Assembly (NCBI GenBank): GCA_902582765.1
Contig: CACHTK010000008.1
Location: 1-39,218, forward strand
Length of the DNA stretch: 39,218 nt
Source of the DNA: an uncultured Pelagibacteraceae bacterium
GTDB taxonomy: Bacteria > Pseudomonadota > Alphaproteobacteria > Pelagibacterales > Pelagibacteraceae
Direction of reading: 5' to 3'
Under the pieces are notes generated by a model, which had not been told where the DNA came from, made no database searches, and saw only the letters and a program-made list of their open reading frames with translations. The position numbers were made by a program, and so were the translations under genes. The stretch's first letter is position 1. The number at the start of each line of letters is the position of its first letter. Positions 9,252-18,651 of this stretch are shown piece by piece.

Positions 9252-9731
9252 ATGAATTTTAAATATAATACTAAGCAGAGAACTAAATCTGTTCAAGGAC
9301 TAAGATCTTTTAAAGATACTTTGCCCCAAGAAGCAAAAAGAATATTGAATAAAAAAGGTCAAATTTATTCAAATACTTTAGATAATTGGAAATTTCTTGT
9401 TGGCAAAGAATTATTTAATGTATCCTATCCAAGATCATTTAAAAATTCTAAATTAAATGGAAGCTGTTTAAACATAATGGTCAAAAGAGGAAATGAAGTA
9501 GATCTTGAATACTCTAAAAAAGAAATAATAAAAAAAATTAATATATTTTTTGGCTATAATGTAGTCGATGATATTAAATTAAAGACTTTTGAGGGAGAGT
9601 TTGAAAAAATTAAAAAGGAAAAATTAAATAATGCGACAAAAAGCAAAAATATTAAGCAGATAACCAATATTAAGAATGATAAAATTAAAAATTCTTTATT
9701 AGAATTAAATAAAATATTTAAATCAAGATGA
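9252..9731 (+). CDS. DUF721 (DciA-like) protein
   Basis: MNFKYNTKQRTKSVQGLRSFKDTLPQEAKRILNKKGQ...DNWKFLVGKEL...LNIMVKRGNEVDLEYSKKEIIKKIN; DUF721-like pattern and position upstream of dsbA-like/smc. Confidence 0.65.
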   Translation: MNFKYNTKQRTKSVQGLRSFKDTLPQEAKRILNKKGQIYSNTLDNWKFLVGKELFNVSYPRSFKNSKLNGSCLNIMVKRGNEVDLEYSKKEIIKKINIFFGYNVVDDIKLKTFEGEFEKIKKEKLNNATKSKNIKQITNIKNDKIKNSLLELNKIFKSR

Positions 9732-10309
9732 AAAAAATACTAGTACAAACAATTATAATTTTATTATTTTTTGTAATACATAATGCTAAAGCAAATATTA
9801 AATCTATTACTGAGGGCAATGTCGATGCAAAAGTAAAACTGATAGTTTTTGAATCTTTAACATGTAGTCATTGTGCAGATTTCCATAAAAATGTTTATCC
9901 TAGCTTAAAAACTGATTTTATAGATAAAGGTTTAATTTTAATCGAATTTAGAAATTTTCCATTAGATATGGCTGCATTTAATGCATCAAAAATAGCTCAT
10001 TGTAAGAATGATGGAAATTCAGAAATACTCCATCATTTATATAAAAATCAAAGTAGCTGGGTAAGAGGAAGCACTATTGAAGATCTCAACAAAAATCTAA
10101 AGAAGGTAATTCAAGAATCAAATTTTAAATTAGATTTTGATAAATGTATATCAGACTCAAAAATTGAAGATTTTATTTTAGAAGACCGAATCAACGGAGC
10201 TAAAAACTACAAAATAGAGGCAACACCAACACTTATAATCAATGGTGAAAAGTTCGAAAATACATCCAACTATAAAAAATTAAAAAAATATATAGAAAAA
10301 CTGATATAA
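9728..10309 (+). CDS. DsbA-family thiol:disulfide oxidoreductase, exported
   Basis: Signal peptide; VFESLTCSHCADFHKNVYP (CSHC active site); EATPTLIINGEKF. Confidence 0.85.
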   Translation: MKKILVQTIIILLFFVIHNAKANIKSITEGNVDAKVKLIVFESLTCSHCADFHKNVYPSLKTDFIDKGLILIEFRNFPLDMAAFNASKIAHCKNDGNSEILHHLYKNQSSWVRGSTIEDLNKNLKKVIQESNFKLDFDKCISDSKIEDFILEDRINGAKNYKIEATPTLIINGEKFENTSNYKKLKKYIEKLI

Positions 10310-10317
10310 GTCATTGA

Positions 10318-12891
10318 ATGGAGTTTAAAAAAATCCAATTAAATGGCTTTAAGTCTTTTGCAGAGAAAACGAATTTTTTAATTGAAAAAGGTCTTACAGG
10401 AATTGTTGGTCCTAACGGTTGTGGCAAGTCAAACATAGTTGAATCTCTTAGATGGTGTATGGGAGAGACTTCGGCAAAAAGCATGAGAGGGTCTGGGATG
10501 GAAGATGTTATATTTTCAGGTACATCAAATAAACCATCAATGAATATTGCTGAAGTAGTTTTAAGTTTAAATAATGAAAATAAAGATGGACCAAACCAAT
10601 ACAATGATCTAGAGGAAATAGAAATTCGAAGAAAGATTGAGAAAGATAAAGGATCAAAGTTTTACATAAACAACAAAGAAGTTAGAGCAAAAGATGCACA
10701 AATGTTTTTTGCAGATTTATCTACAGGGGCTCATTCACCGTCATTAATCAGTCAAGGTAGAATTGGAGCATTAGTTACTGCAAAACCATCTGATAGAAGA
10801 GCTATACTGGAAGAAGCTGCTGGAATAGCTGGCTTGCATGTTAGAAGGCATGAAGCAGAAATTAGATTAGGAGCAGCAGAAAATAATTTAAAGAGAGCCG
10901 ACGAACTTAGAAGACAACAAGAAAAACAATTAGCAAATTTAGAAAAACAAGCTGAGGAAGCTGCAAAGTATAAATTAATTTCCGAAGAAATAAAAAAAGT
11001 TGAGGCTGGGCTTTATTATTTAAGACTTCTAGAAATTGATAAAGAAATCACTTTAGAAAATGAAGTGAATAATGAGGCAGATGGGAAAGTAGAAGAATTT
11101 AATAAACAAATTGAAGAATTAGAAACTAAAATTAAAAATGAACTTGAAAGAGTAGAGCCAATAAGACAAAAAAATATTGAAAATTTATCTAAGATTCAAA
11201 GGTTAAACCTTGAACTGAAAGCTTTAGATGAGGAAAGTACTAGAATAAATGAGGAAATAGATACAATTAAAAACTCTATAAAAGTAATAGATGAAGACAT
11301 AGATAGAGAAAAAAGCATAGTAATTGACGCAAATTCTAACGAAAAAAGATTAAAAGAGGAGAAAAATATCTTAATTGATACAGACTCAAAATATTATGAA
11401 ACAGAAAAACTTTCCAATCAAGACCTAGAAAACTCAAAATCAAAATTAAAAAGTGAACAAGATAGAATGGATGCATTATTAGAGAGTTTTAGTGCTGAAA
11501 CTTTGCAAAAAAATAATGAAATTATTAGCAACATAAAAAGTCAAATCGAAGAAGTTAAAAAACTAGTTTCTGAAAATAGAAATCACCAGACAATAAAAAT
11601 TTTAGATGAGTGTATAGTTAATTTGTCTTACTTAACTATGAAAGTTAAAGAAGTTGAAAACGATGATGTAATTTCAACTCTATCATCAAAAAGTGATCAA
11701 ATAAAAAAATTACAGGACGATTATGCTGAAACTTATAGTAAAAACCAAAACATAAAAAATGAGTCTGTCAAAAGAAAAGAGAGAATAAGTATAATTGATC
11801 AGGAATTTGAAAGCTGGCAAAATCTTTTAAGTAATTCTGAAAAAATGGTAAATGAACTCAATGCGAGAAAGAGTAAGCTTATAGATAAATTAAGCGATCT
11901 AGAAAAACAGCCAGAGACTCAAGCAGAAAAAAAGGGAAAGATTTCCGAAAACTTAAGAATTTCAGAAAATGAAAAAAATGAAAATGAAATTTTAGTTGAA
12001 AAAATTGATAATAATATTGCAGAAATTAGAGTTCAGTTAAATAATACAAAAGAAAGTTCAATAGAAATTAGAGAAAAGAAAGCAAGCTCAGGAGCTACAA
12101 TTGAAGGTTTGAATAAAAGAAGAAATGATCTTTTAGAAAGAATTATGACAGATTTGAATGTTGAAGAAAGCAATATACTTAATTATTCAAATCTTGAAAA
12201 AGATGCAGAATTTCCTGACTTAGTCACTCAAGAAGAGTTGCTAGATGAAAAGAAGAGAGAAAGAGAAAAACTTGGATCTGTCAATTTAAGAGCAGATGAT
12301 GAAACTGAAAAATATAAAACTGAAATAAAAAAAATGGAACAAGATAGACAAGATCTTGTTACAGCAATACTAAAATTAAAAGAAAGCATAACAGAGCTTA
12401 ATCAAAAAGGTCGTGAAAGATTGTTAGATGCTTTTGAAAGAGTGAATAGAAAGTTTAATGAAGTTTACACAAAATTATTTAATGGTGGCAGCGCAAAATT
12501 AGAACTTGTGGATTCTGATGACCCACTAGATGCTGGTTTGGAAATGTTAGTAAGTCCTCCTGGAAAAAGACTTCAGTCGATTACTCTACTTTCAGGTGGT
12601 GAACAAGCTTTAACAGCATTATCCTTAATATTTGCAGTATTTTTAACTAATCCCGCACCTATCTGTGTTCTAGATGAAGTAGACGCTCCACTAGATGATG
12701 CAAATGTAACAAGATTTTGTAATCTTTTAAATGAACTGACAAAGATTACTTCTACAAGATTTATAATAGTAACCCACCATGCGTTAACTATGTCAAAAAT
12801 GGATAGATTATATGGAGTTACGATGCCAGAGAAAGGGATAAGTCAACTAGTTGCTGTTGACCTTCAAAAAGCCGAGAGCATGGTAGCTTAG
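10318..12891 (+). CDS. smc: chromosome segregation protein Smc (short, 857 aa)
   Basis: Walker A GIVGPNGCGKSNIVESLRWCMGE; signature LLSGGEQALTALSLIFAVF; Walker B ICVLDEVDAPLDDANVTRF; coiled coil between. Confidence 0.93.
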   Translation: MEFKKIQLNGFKSFAEKTNFLIEKGLTGIVGPNGCGKSNIVESLRWCMGETSAKSMRGSGMEDVIFSGTSNKPSMNIAEVVLSLNNENKDGPNQYNDLEEIEIRRKIEKDKGSKFYINNKEVRAKDAQMFFADLSTGAHSPSLISQGRIGALVTAKPSDRRAILEEAAGIAGLHVRRHEAEIRLGAAENNLKRADELRRQQEKQLANLEKQAEEAAKYKLISEEIKKVEAGLYYLRLLEIDKEITLENEVNNEADGKVEEFNKQIEELETKIKNELERVEPIRQKNIENLSKIQRLNLELKALDEESTRINEEIDTIKNSIKVIDEDIDREKSIVIDANSNEKRLKEEKNILIDTDSKYYETEKLSNQDLENSKSKLKSEQDRMDALLESFSAETLQKNNEIISNIKSQIEEVKKLVSENRNHQTIKILDECIVNLSYLTMKVKEVENDDVISTLSSKSDQIKKLQDDYAETYSKNQNIKNESVKRKERISIIDQEFESWQNLLSNSEKMVNELNARKSKLIDKLSDLEKQPETQAEKKGKISENLRISENEKNENEILVEKIDNNIAEIRVQLNNTKESSIEIREKKASSGATIEGLNKRRNDLLERIMTDLNVEESNILNYSNLEKDAEFPDLVTQEELLDEKKREREKLGSVNLRADDETEKYKTEIKKMEQDRQDLVTAILKLKESITELNQKGRERLLDAFERVNRKFNEVYTKLFNGGSAKLELVDSDDPLDAGLEMLVSPPGKRLQSITLLSGGEQALTALSLIFAVFLTNPAPICVLDEVDAPLDDANVTRFCNLLNELTKITSTRFIIVTHHALTMSKMDRLYGVTMPEKGISQLVAVDLQKAESMVA

Positions 12892-12895
12892 GCTA

Positions 12896-13174
12896 ATGGA
12901 AGACGAAGATTTTAAAACTCGCCTTAAAAGTGCAAAAAATAGAGCAAAATCTAAATATTCTGATAGCAAAGAGCCTTCAACGTCTGGAATGGGTCATGCT
13001 TTTAAAATGAGCACTGAATTAGTTGCAGCAGTAGCTGTTGGGACAATTATTGGGTTTATTTTAGACAACTGGTTTGGTACTAAGCCCTGGTTAATTTTAA
13101 TATTTTTTTTTGTAGGAGTAATTGCAGGAATTATGAATGTGATTAAATCAGCAAAAAAAATGCAAAACAAATAA
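12896..13174 (+). CDS. atpI: F0F1 ATP synthase-associated protein AtpI
   Basis: 92 aa; two TM segments, AVAVGTIIGFILDNWFGTKPWLILIFFFVGVIAGIMNV; immediately upstream of atpB. Confidence 0.88.
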   Translation: MEDEDFKTRLKSAKNRAKSKYSDSKEPSTSGMGHAFKMSTELVAAVAVGTIIGFILDNWFGTKPWLILIFFFVGVIAGIMNVIKSAKKMQNK

Positions 13175-13183
13175 GAGAATATA

Positions 13184-13918
13184 ATGGCATCAAATCCAAT
13201 GTACCAATTCAATGTTTATAGGATTGGACCGGAAATTAAATTAGGTTCAGTTGATATCTCTTTCACTAACGCAAGTTTATTTATGGTCATTAGTTCTTTA
13301 GCTATTTTGATAATTTTTAATCTAGGAGCAAAGAAAAAAACTCTAATACCTGATAAACTACAATTACTATCAGAACTAAGTTATTCCTTTGTCGCCAAAA
13401 TGATTAGTGATACAGCAGGATCAAAAGCAAAACCTTACTTTTCATTTATTTTCTCACTTTTTATGTTTGTACTTTTTTGCAACATGTTTGGAATGATACC
13501 TTACGCATTTACAGTCACTAGTCATATTATAGTTACATTTGTGCTTGCAGCATTTATTTTCGTTGGAGTTACAATAATTGGGTTCATGAAACATGGATTG
13601 GGATATTTAAAATTGTTTGTACCAAGTGGGGTTCCAATGGTTCTACTGCCTTTAATAGTTGTTATTGAAATTATTTCTTATTTAAGTAGACCAATTAGTT
13701 TATCAGTAAGATTATTTGCTAATATGATGGCTGGTCACACAATGATGAAGGTATTTGGAGGCTTTGTTATAAGCTTAGGGATTGTAGGTGGATGGCTTCC
13801 ACTTAGTTTTTCGGTTGCACTTACAGGTTTGGAGATATTAGTTGCTTTTCTTCAAGCTTATGTATTTGCAATTTTAACATGCATTTATTTAAATGATGCA
13901 TTAAATCTACACCATTAA
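13184..13918 (+). CDS. atpB: ATP synthase F0 subunit a
   Basis: 244 aa; LSVRLFANMMAGHTMMKVF and ILVAFLQAYVFAILTCIYLNDAL. Confidence 0.97.
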   Translation: MASNPMYQFNVYRIGPEIKLGSVDISFTNASLFMVISSLAILIIFNLGAKKKTLIPDKLQLLSELSYSFVAKMISDTAGSKAKPYFSFIFSLFMFVLFCNMFGMIPYAFTVTSHIIVTFVLAAFIFVGVTIIGFMKHGLGYLKLFVPSGVPMVLLPLIVVIEIISYLSRPISLSVRLFANMMAGHTMMKVFGGFVISLGIVGGWLPLSFSVALTGLEILVAFLQAYVFAILTCIYLNDALNLHH

Positions 13919-13936
13919 TAAAAAAAAGGAGGAAAA

Positions 13937-14164
13937 ATGGAATTAGAAGCAGCAAAAATGATAGGAGCAGGTTTAGCAGCTATTGCACTAGCAGGTGCAG
14001 GAGTTGGTATAGGAATTATCTTTGGTAATTACTTATCTGGTGCTATGAGAAATCCATCTGCAGCTCAAAAACAATTCCCTAACTTGTTATTAGGATTTGC
14101 TTTAGCTGAAGCAACAGGATTATTCGGACTAGTAGTTGCGTTGATTATTTTATTTGCATTTTAG
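13937..14164 (+). CDS. atpE: ATP synthase F0 subunit c
   Basis: 75 aa; GAGVGIGIIFGNYLSGAMRNPSAA, FALAEATGLFGLVVALIILF. Confidence 0.97.
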   Translation: MELEAAKMIGAGLAAIALAGAGVGIGIIFGNYLSGAMRNPSAAQKQFPNLLLGFALAEATGLFGLVVALIILFAF

Positions 14165-14167
14165 TTA

Positions 14168-14755
14168 ATGTTAAAAAAAATAGTTATTTTATTATTCGTT
14201 ACATGCTTTGCATGTTTTAAAACGGTATTTGCTGCTGAAAGTGGTGGTATGCCTCAACTTAATCCAGAGTTTTGGATTTCTCAAATCTTCTGGCTTATCA
14301 TCACGTTTGGAATACTTTTTATTGTTTTGACTAAAGTTATATTGCCTAAGATTAGCGATAACTTAGAAACTAGAAAATCACAAATACTTGAAAATATTGA
14401 GACAGCAGATAAGCAAAAAGAGGAAAGTCAAAAAAAAATTGACGAATATGAAAAGATTATTTTAGACAGTAAACTTAAAGCTAAAAGTTACTTTAATGAG
14501 GCTAGAGAAAAGATTTTAGATGATATCAATAAAAAAAGAGCTGCATTAGAGAAAGATCTTGATGAAGAGATAGATGAAGTAGAAAAGGAATTATCTGATC
14601 TAAAGAACAAATCAGGAGAAAAAATAAATAAAATAGCAGCTGAAACATCAGCTGAATTAATCAAAGAACTAATTGGTGAAGAAGTAAATAGTAGCAGCAT
14701 AGCAGCAATCGTAGAAGACCAATCAAAAATAAACAGAGAGAGAGAAGATGTTTGA
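14168..14755 (+). CDS. ATP synthase F0 subunit b'
   Basis: 195 aa; MPQLNPEFWISQIFWLIITFGILFIVL followed by charged helix; position after atpE. Confidence 0.9.
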   Translation: MLKKIVILLFVTCFACFKTVFAAESGGMPQLNPEFWISQIFWLIITFGILFIVLTKVILPKISDNLETRKSQILENIETADKQKEESQKKIDEYEKIILDSKLKAKSYFNEAREKILDDINKKRAALEKDLDEEIDEVEKELSDLKNKSGEKINKIAAETSAELIKELIGEEVNSSSIAAIVEDQSKINREREDV

Positions 14756-15242
14756 TGCAACTTTTTGGGTAGCAATATCGTTTTTTATTTTTATAGGTCT
14801 ATTGGTATATTTTAAAATACCTCAGAATATAAACAATCTCCTAACAAAAATGATAGGAGATATAAAAAAAGAAATTGATGAAAGTGAAAAGTTAAGAGTT
14901 GAGTCAAAAAAACTATTAGATGAAGCTCAGGCTAAACTTAATTCCGTTGAGGGAGAGTCCAAAAAGATCCTTGATCAAGCTAAAGCTGAGTCTGAACAAC
15001 TTGTTATAAGCATGAATGAAAAATTTCATAAATCTTCCGAAATAAAGAAGAATTTAACTCAAATAAAAATTAATCAGATGAAAGAGGGAGCAATTAAAGA
15101 AATCAAAGATACCTCTATTAAGATTGCCCTAGAGTCGGTAAAAAAAATAATAACAACTACAGTTGATAAATCTAAATTAGATAATCTATTTGAAAAAAAT
15201 CTTGAAGAAGCAAAGACTGAATTAAAAAAAATTAATTCATAA
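14748..15242 (+). CDS. atpF: ATP synthase F0 subunit b
   Basis: 164 aa; MFDATFWVAISFFIFIGLLVYFKIP TM plus coiled coil; position after b'. Confidence 0.9.
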   Translation: MFDATFWVAISFFIFIGLLVYFKIPQNINNLLTKMIGDIKKEIDESEKLRVESKKLLDEAQAKLNSVEGESKKILDQAKAESEQLVISMNEKFHKSSEIKKNLTQIKINQMKEGAIKEIKDTSIKIALESVKKIITTTVDKSKLDNLFEKNLEEAKTELKKINS

Positions 15243-15286
15243 CTAAATTACGTTACATTTTCTTAAAATAATATAAAATCCAAATT

Positions 15287-16744
15287 ATGAATTCGATAGT
15301 AATAGGATCAGGTTTTGGTGGTATGGCTGCAGCATTAAGGTTAAAAGCTAAAGGCCATAATGTAACCTTGATTGAAAAACATGAAGATTTAGGTGGACGG
15401 GCAAGAGTCTTTAAAAAAAATGGATTTACATTTGATGGTGGTCCAACTGTGATAACAGCGCCCTACTTGATTGATGAATTATTTCAGCTTTTTGACAAGA
15501 ATTCAAAAGACTATTTAGAAATAAAATCTTTAAAAACTTGGTATCAATTTGTTTTTGAAGATGGTTTTAAGTTTGACTATTCTGGTGATGAAGAAGAAAT
15601 GGTTAATCAAATAAAAAAGATTAACGAAAAAGATGTAAACGGATATAAAAATTTAGTTAATTTTACAAAAAAGATTTTTGATAAAGGTTTTACTGAACTA
15701 TCAGATGTCCCATTTGATAAACCCTCTTTTATGTTAAAGCAAATACCCTCTTTATTTAATCTAAAGAGTTATAAATCTGTTTATGGTTTGGTTTCCTCAT
15801 ATATAGAAGATGAAAAATTAAGAAGATTACTTAGTATGCATCCTCTATTGGTAGGCGGTAATCCTTTCACAACAACATCAATATATGGATTAATTTTATA
15901 TTTAGAAAAAAAATGGGGAATTCATTATTCAATGGGTGGTACTGGTCAAATAATAAATGGCATGGAAAAACTAATGAATGAAGAAAATATAAAAATATTA
16001 AAAGGTTCTGAAGTAAATAAAATCATATCAAATAAAAATAAAATAACTGGGGTTGAACTAAATAATGGAGATAGAATAGAAACAGATAATGTTATTTGTA
16101 ACGCCGATCCACCTGCAGTTTACTCAAAATTAGCAAACACAAATAATAGTAATTCTATTTTTAATTGGAAAATGAAAAGAATGGAATATTCAATGGGTTT
16201 GTTTGTTTATTATTTTGGAACTAAAAAAGTTTACGACAATGTTGAACATCATACAATCAAATTTGGAGATAAGTACAAGGAACACTTGGACGATATTTTT
16301 AACAATAAAAAATTAAATGACGATATTAGTTACTATTTACATAGACCGACAGCTACAGACAAATCGATGGCGCCTGATAATCATGATTGTTTTTATGTGT
16401 TGGTACCAGTCCCTAACAACCAATCTGGTATAGACTGGTCTATTGAGGGAGATAAAATGAAAAACTTAGTTATTAAAAAAATGGAGGAAAGTTTACTACC
16501 TAATCTAAGTGAAAATATTGTTGAGGATTTTTACTTAACTCCTGATTATTTTGAGAAAGAGTTAAATACAAAATATGGTTCAGGTTTTTCTATTCAACCA
16601 AAATTTACTCAATCAGCTTATTTTAGATTTCATAATAAATCAGAGATTTTTGATGGTTTATATTTTGTTGGAGCAGGTACTCACCCTGGAGCAGGTGTGC
16701 CAGGAGTACTATCTTCAGCAAAAGTCTTAGACAAAATTTTGTAA
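15287..16744 (+). CDS. crtI: phytoene desaturase
   Basis: 485 aa; VIGSGFGGMAAALRLKAKGHNVTLIEKHEDLGGRARVFKKNGFTFDGGPTVITAP; C-term FVGAGTHPGAGVPGVLSSAKVL. Confidence 0.96.
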   Translation: MNSIVIGSGFGGMAAALRLKAKGHNVTLIEKHEDLGGRARVFKKNGFTFDGGPTVITAPYLIDELFQLFDKNSKDYLEIKSLKTWYQFVFEDGFKFDYSGDEEEMVNQIKKINEKDVNGYKNLVNFTKKIFDKGFTELSDVPFDKPSFMLKQIPSLFNLKSYKSVYGLVSSYIEDEKLRRLLSMHPLLVGGNPFTTTSIYGLILYLEKKWGIHYSMGGTGQIINGMEKLMNEENIKILKGSEVNKIISNKNKITGVELNNGDRIETDNVICNADPPAVYSKLANTNNSNSIFNWKMKRMEYSMGLFVYYFGTKKVYDNVEHHTIKFGDKYKEHLDDIFNNKKLNDDISYYLHRPTATDKSMAPDNHDCFYVLVPVPNNQSGIDWSIEGDKMKNLVIKKMEESLLPNLSENIVEDFYLTPDYFEKELNTKYGSGFSIQPKFTQSAYFRFHNKSEIFDGLYFVGAGTHPGAGVPGVLSSAKVLDKIL

Positions 16745-17595
16745 TGGAGAAAAAGAATTTTCTATCAATATACGCAAAATCATTTAATTGGGCTGGTTTT
16801 TTTCTTCCAAAAGAAACTTATTTGAAATGTTCTAATTTATACGATTTTTGTAGAACTTTAGACAATATAGCAGACGACGAAAGTATAATTGATGTTAAGT
16901 TAAGAAGATTTGTAAACTTCAAAAATAATTTTAGCAATAAAGAATTTCGGAACCATATAATTAAAAATATGTGGGTATTAATGGATGAATATAATATTTC
17001 CATAAAAATTGTAGAAGACTTATTCGATGGTGTGGAGTCTGATATTCAAAATGAAGTAAGATTAAGTTCAAAAAAGGAATTATTAATTTATTCATATAGA
17101 GTAGCGGGAACTGTTGGATTAATGATGGCAAAAATTCTAAATGTTACAGACTCTAGCTCTCTTAAAGCAGCTATAGATTTAGGTATAGCAATGCAGCTTA
17201 CAAATATTTCTCGAGATGTAATAGAAGATTCTAAAAATAAAAGGTTTTATATAAAACATAATTTTGAAGCCATAAAAGGAACATTGGCAACTGCAGATTT
17301 ATTTTATGATAGTAGCTTTTCTTCAATAAAGGATATTCCATTAAGTCTTAGATTCTCAATTTTGGTTGCAAGAAGAGTTTATAGGCAGATAGGTAGAAAT
17401 ATTATTAAAAAGCAAACAATTCAAAATTATAACCAATCAGGTAAAATTTTTGTTGGTAATATTGGCAAAATATTTCAAACAATATTATCTATATATGACT
17501 TGCTTAAACTATCGTTGATTAAAAACCATAATCATCTTAGAGATAAAGAACACGAGTTAATTAATGAAGAAATAAATTTAAATGAAAGATTTTGA
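16744..17595 (+). CDS. crtB: phytoene synthase
   Basis: 283 aa; SFNWAGFFLPKETYLKCSNLYDFCRTLDNIADD, YRVAGTVGLMMAKI, AMQLTNISRDVIED. Confidence 0.95.
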   Translation: MEKKNFLSIYAKSFNWAGFFLPKETYLKCSNLYDFCRTLDNIADDESIIDVKLRRFVNFKNNFSNKEFRNHIIKNMWVLMDEYNISIKIVEDLFDGVESDIQNEVRLSSKKELLIYSYRVAGTVGLMMAKILNVTDSSSLKAAIDLGIAMQLTNISRDVIEDSKNKRFYIKHNFEAIKGTLATADLFYDSSFSSIKDIPLSLRFSILVARRVYRQIGRNIIKKQTIQNYNQSGKIFVGNIGKIFQTILSIYDLLKLSLIKNHNHLRDKEHELINEEINLNERF

Positions 17596-18646
17596 TTTTG
17601 TCATAATTGGTGGAGGTTGTGCAGGATTATCTTTAGCATATGAATTAGAGATCAATAATAAGTTAAAAAATAAAACTTTAGCTATAATTGAGCCAAGAGA
17701 TGAATATAAAAAAGATAAAACTTGGTCTTTTTGGAAAACATACACACATAATTTTGAGGATTGTGTAAAAAAAAATTGGAAACATTTCTCCATAAATGTG
17801 CCTCAAAAAACTAGACATCTAGAGTGTGATAATTATCAGTATCAAAGTATTGATAGTGGGCTATTTTATGAGAAGATAAACAATAAATTAAAAGAGAATA
17901 AGAATATTTCCTTTCACAAAGATGATCGTAATATAAATTTTGATAAAACTTTTGTATTTAATAGCGTTCCAAACCTAGATAACCAAAACTCTGGTCTTTG
18001 GCAACATTTCTGTGGAGTAGAAATAGAGACAAAAAAGGAATTTTTTGATGAAGAAATGATGAATCTAATGGATTTTGATTGTGAGCAGAGAGGAAGTGTT
18101 CATTTTTTTTATACTCTTCCATATTCAAAAAAAACAGCATTAGTTGAAACAACTTGGTTATCAGAAATGACTGACGATTCCCAAAAAGATTACGATCAGC
18201 AAATTAAAGATTATATTGAGAATAATCTAAAAATAAAAGATTATAAGGTTACATACAAAGAAGTGGGTGCAATACCTCTTTTTTACCCGATAATTGACCA
18301 AGTAAAAAATAAAATTAATATTGGAACAGCTGGTGGTATGACAAGGTTAAGTACTGGTTATACTTTTCTAAATATTCAAGAACAAAGTAAATATATAAGA
18401 GAAAATATCGAAAACATTAGTAAATTGAAAACTTTTCAAATTAAAAAAAAATATCAATTTCTTGATAATATTTTTTTAAAAGTTCTTAAAAATAATCCAA
18501 GCAAAATGCCAAATATTTTTTTTAGGATGTTTAATAATAAATCTAATACTGTTATAAAATTTTTATCGAATAGAAGTAATTTTTTTGAAGATTTATCAAT
18601 AATATTAAAAATGCCCAAATGGATTTTTATAAAATCACTTTTTTAA
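17582..18646 (+). CDS. crtY: lycopene beta-cyclase
   Basis: 354 aa; VIIGGGCAGLSLAYEL, DKTWSFW, GAIPLFYPIIDQ...IGTAGGMTRLSTGYTF. Confidence 0.94.
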   Translation: MKDFDFVIIGGGCAGLSLAYELEINNKLKNKTLAIIEPRDEYKKDKTWSFWKTYTHNFEDCVKKNWKHFSINVPQKTRHLECDNYQYQSIDSGLFYEKINNKLKENKNISFHKDDRNINFDKTFVFNSVPNLDNQNSGLWQHFCGVEIETKKEFFDEEMMNLMDFDCEQRGSVHFFYTLPYSKKTALVETTWLSEMTDDSQKDYDQQIKDYIENNLKIKDYKVTYKEVGAIPLFYPIIDQVKNKINIGTAGGMTRLSTGYTFLNIQEQSKYIRENIENISKLKTFQIKKKYQFLDNIFLKVLKNNPSKMPNIFFRMFNNKSNTVIKFLSNRSNFFEDLSIILKMPKWIFIKSLF

Positions 18647-18651
18647 ATTAA

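Noticed and set aside
10311-14775. Antisense ORFs 10311-10604, 12994-13212, 14488-14775
   Set aside because: Opposite strand of smc and atp genes; compositions reflect the complement of the real coding frame.
15243-15286. Possible sigma70 promoter (TTACAT ... TATAAA) before crtI
   Set aside because: Spacing between the two hexamers is about 13 nt, too short for a confident call; AT-rich background makes chance matches likely.
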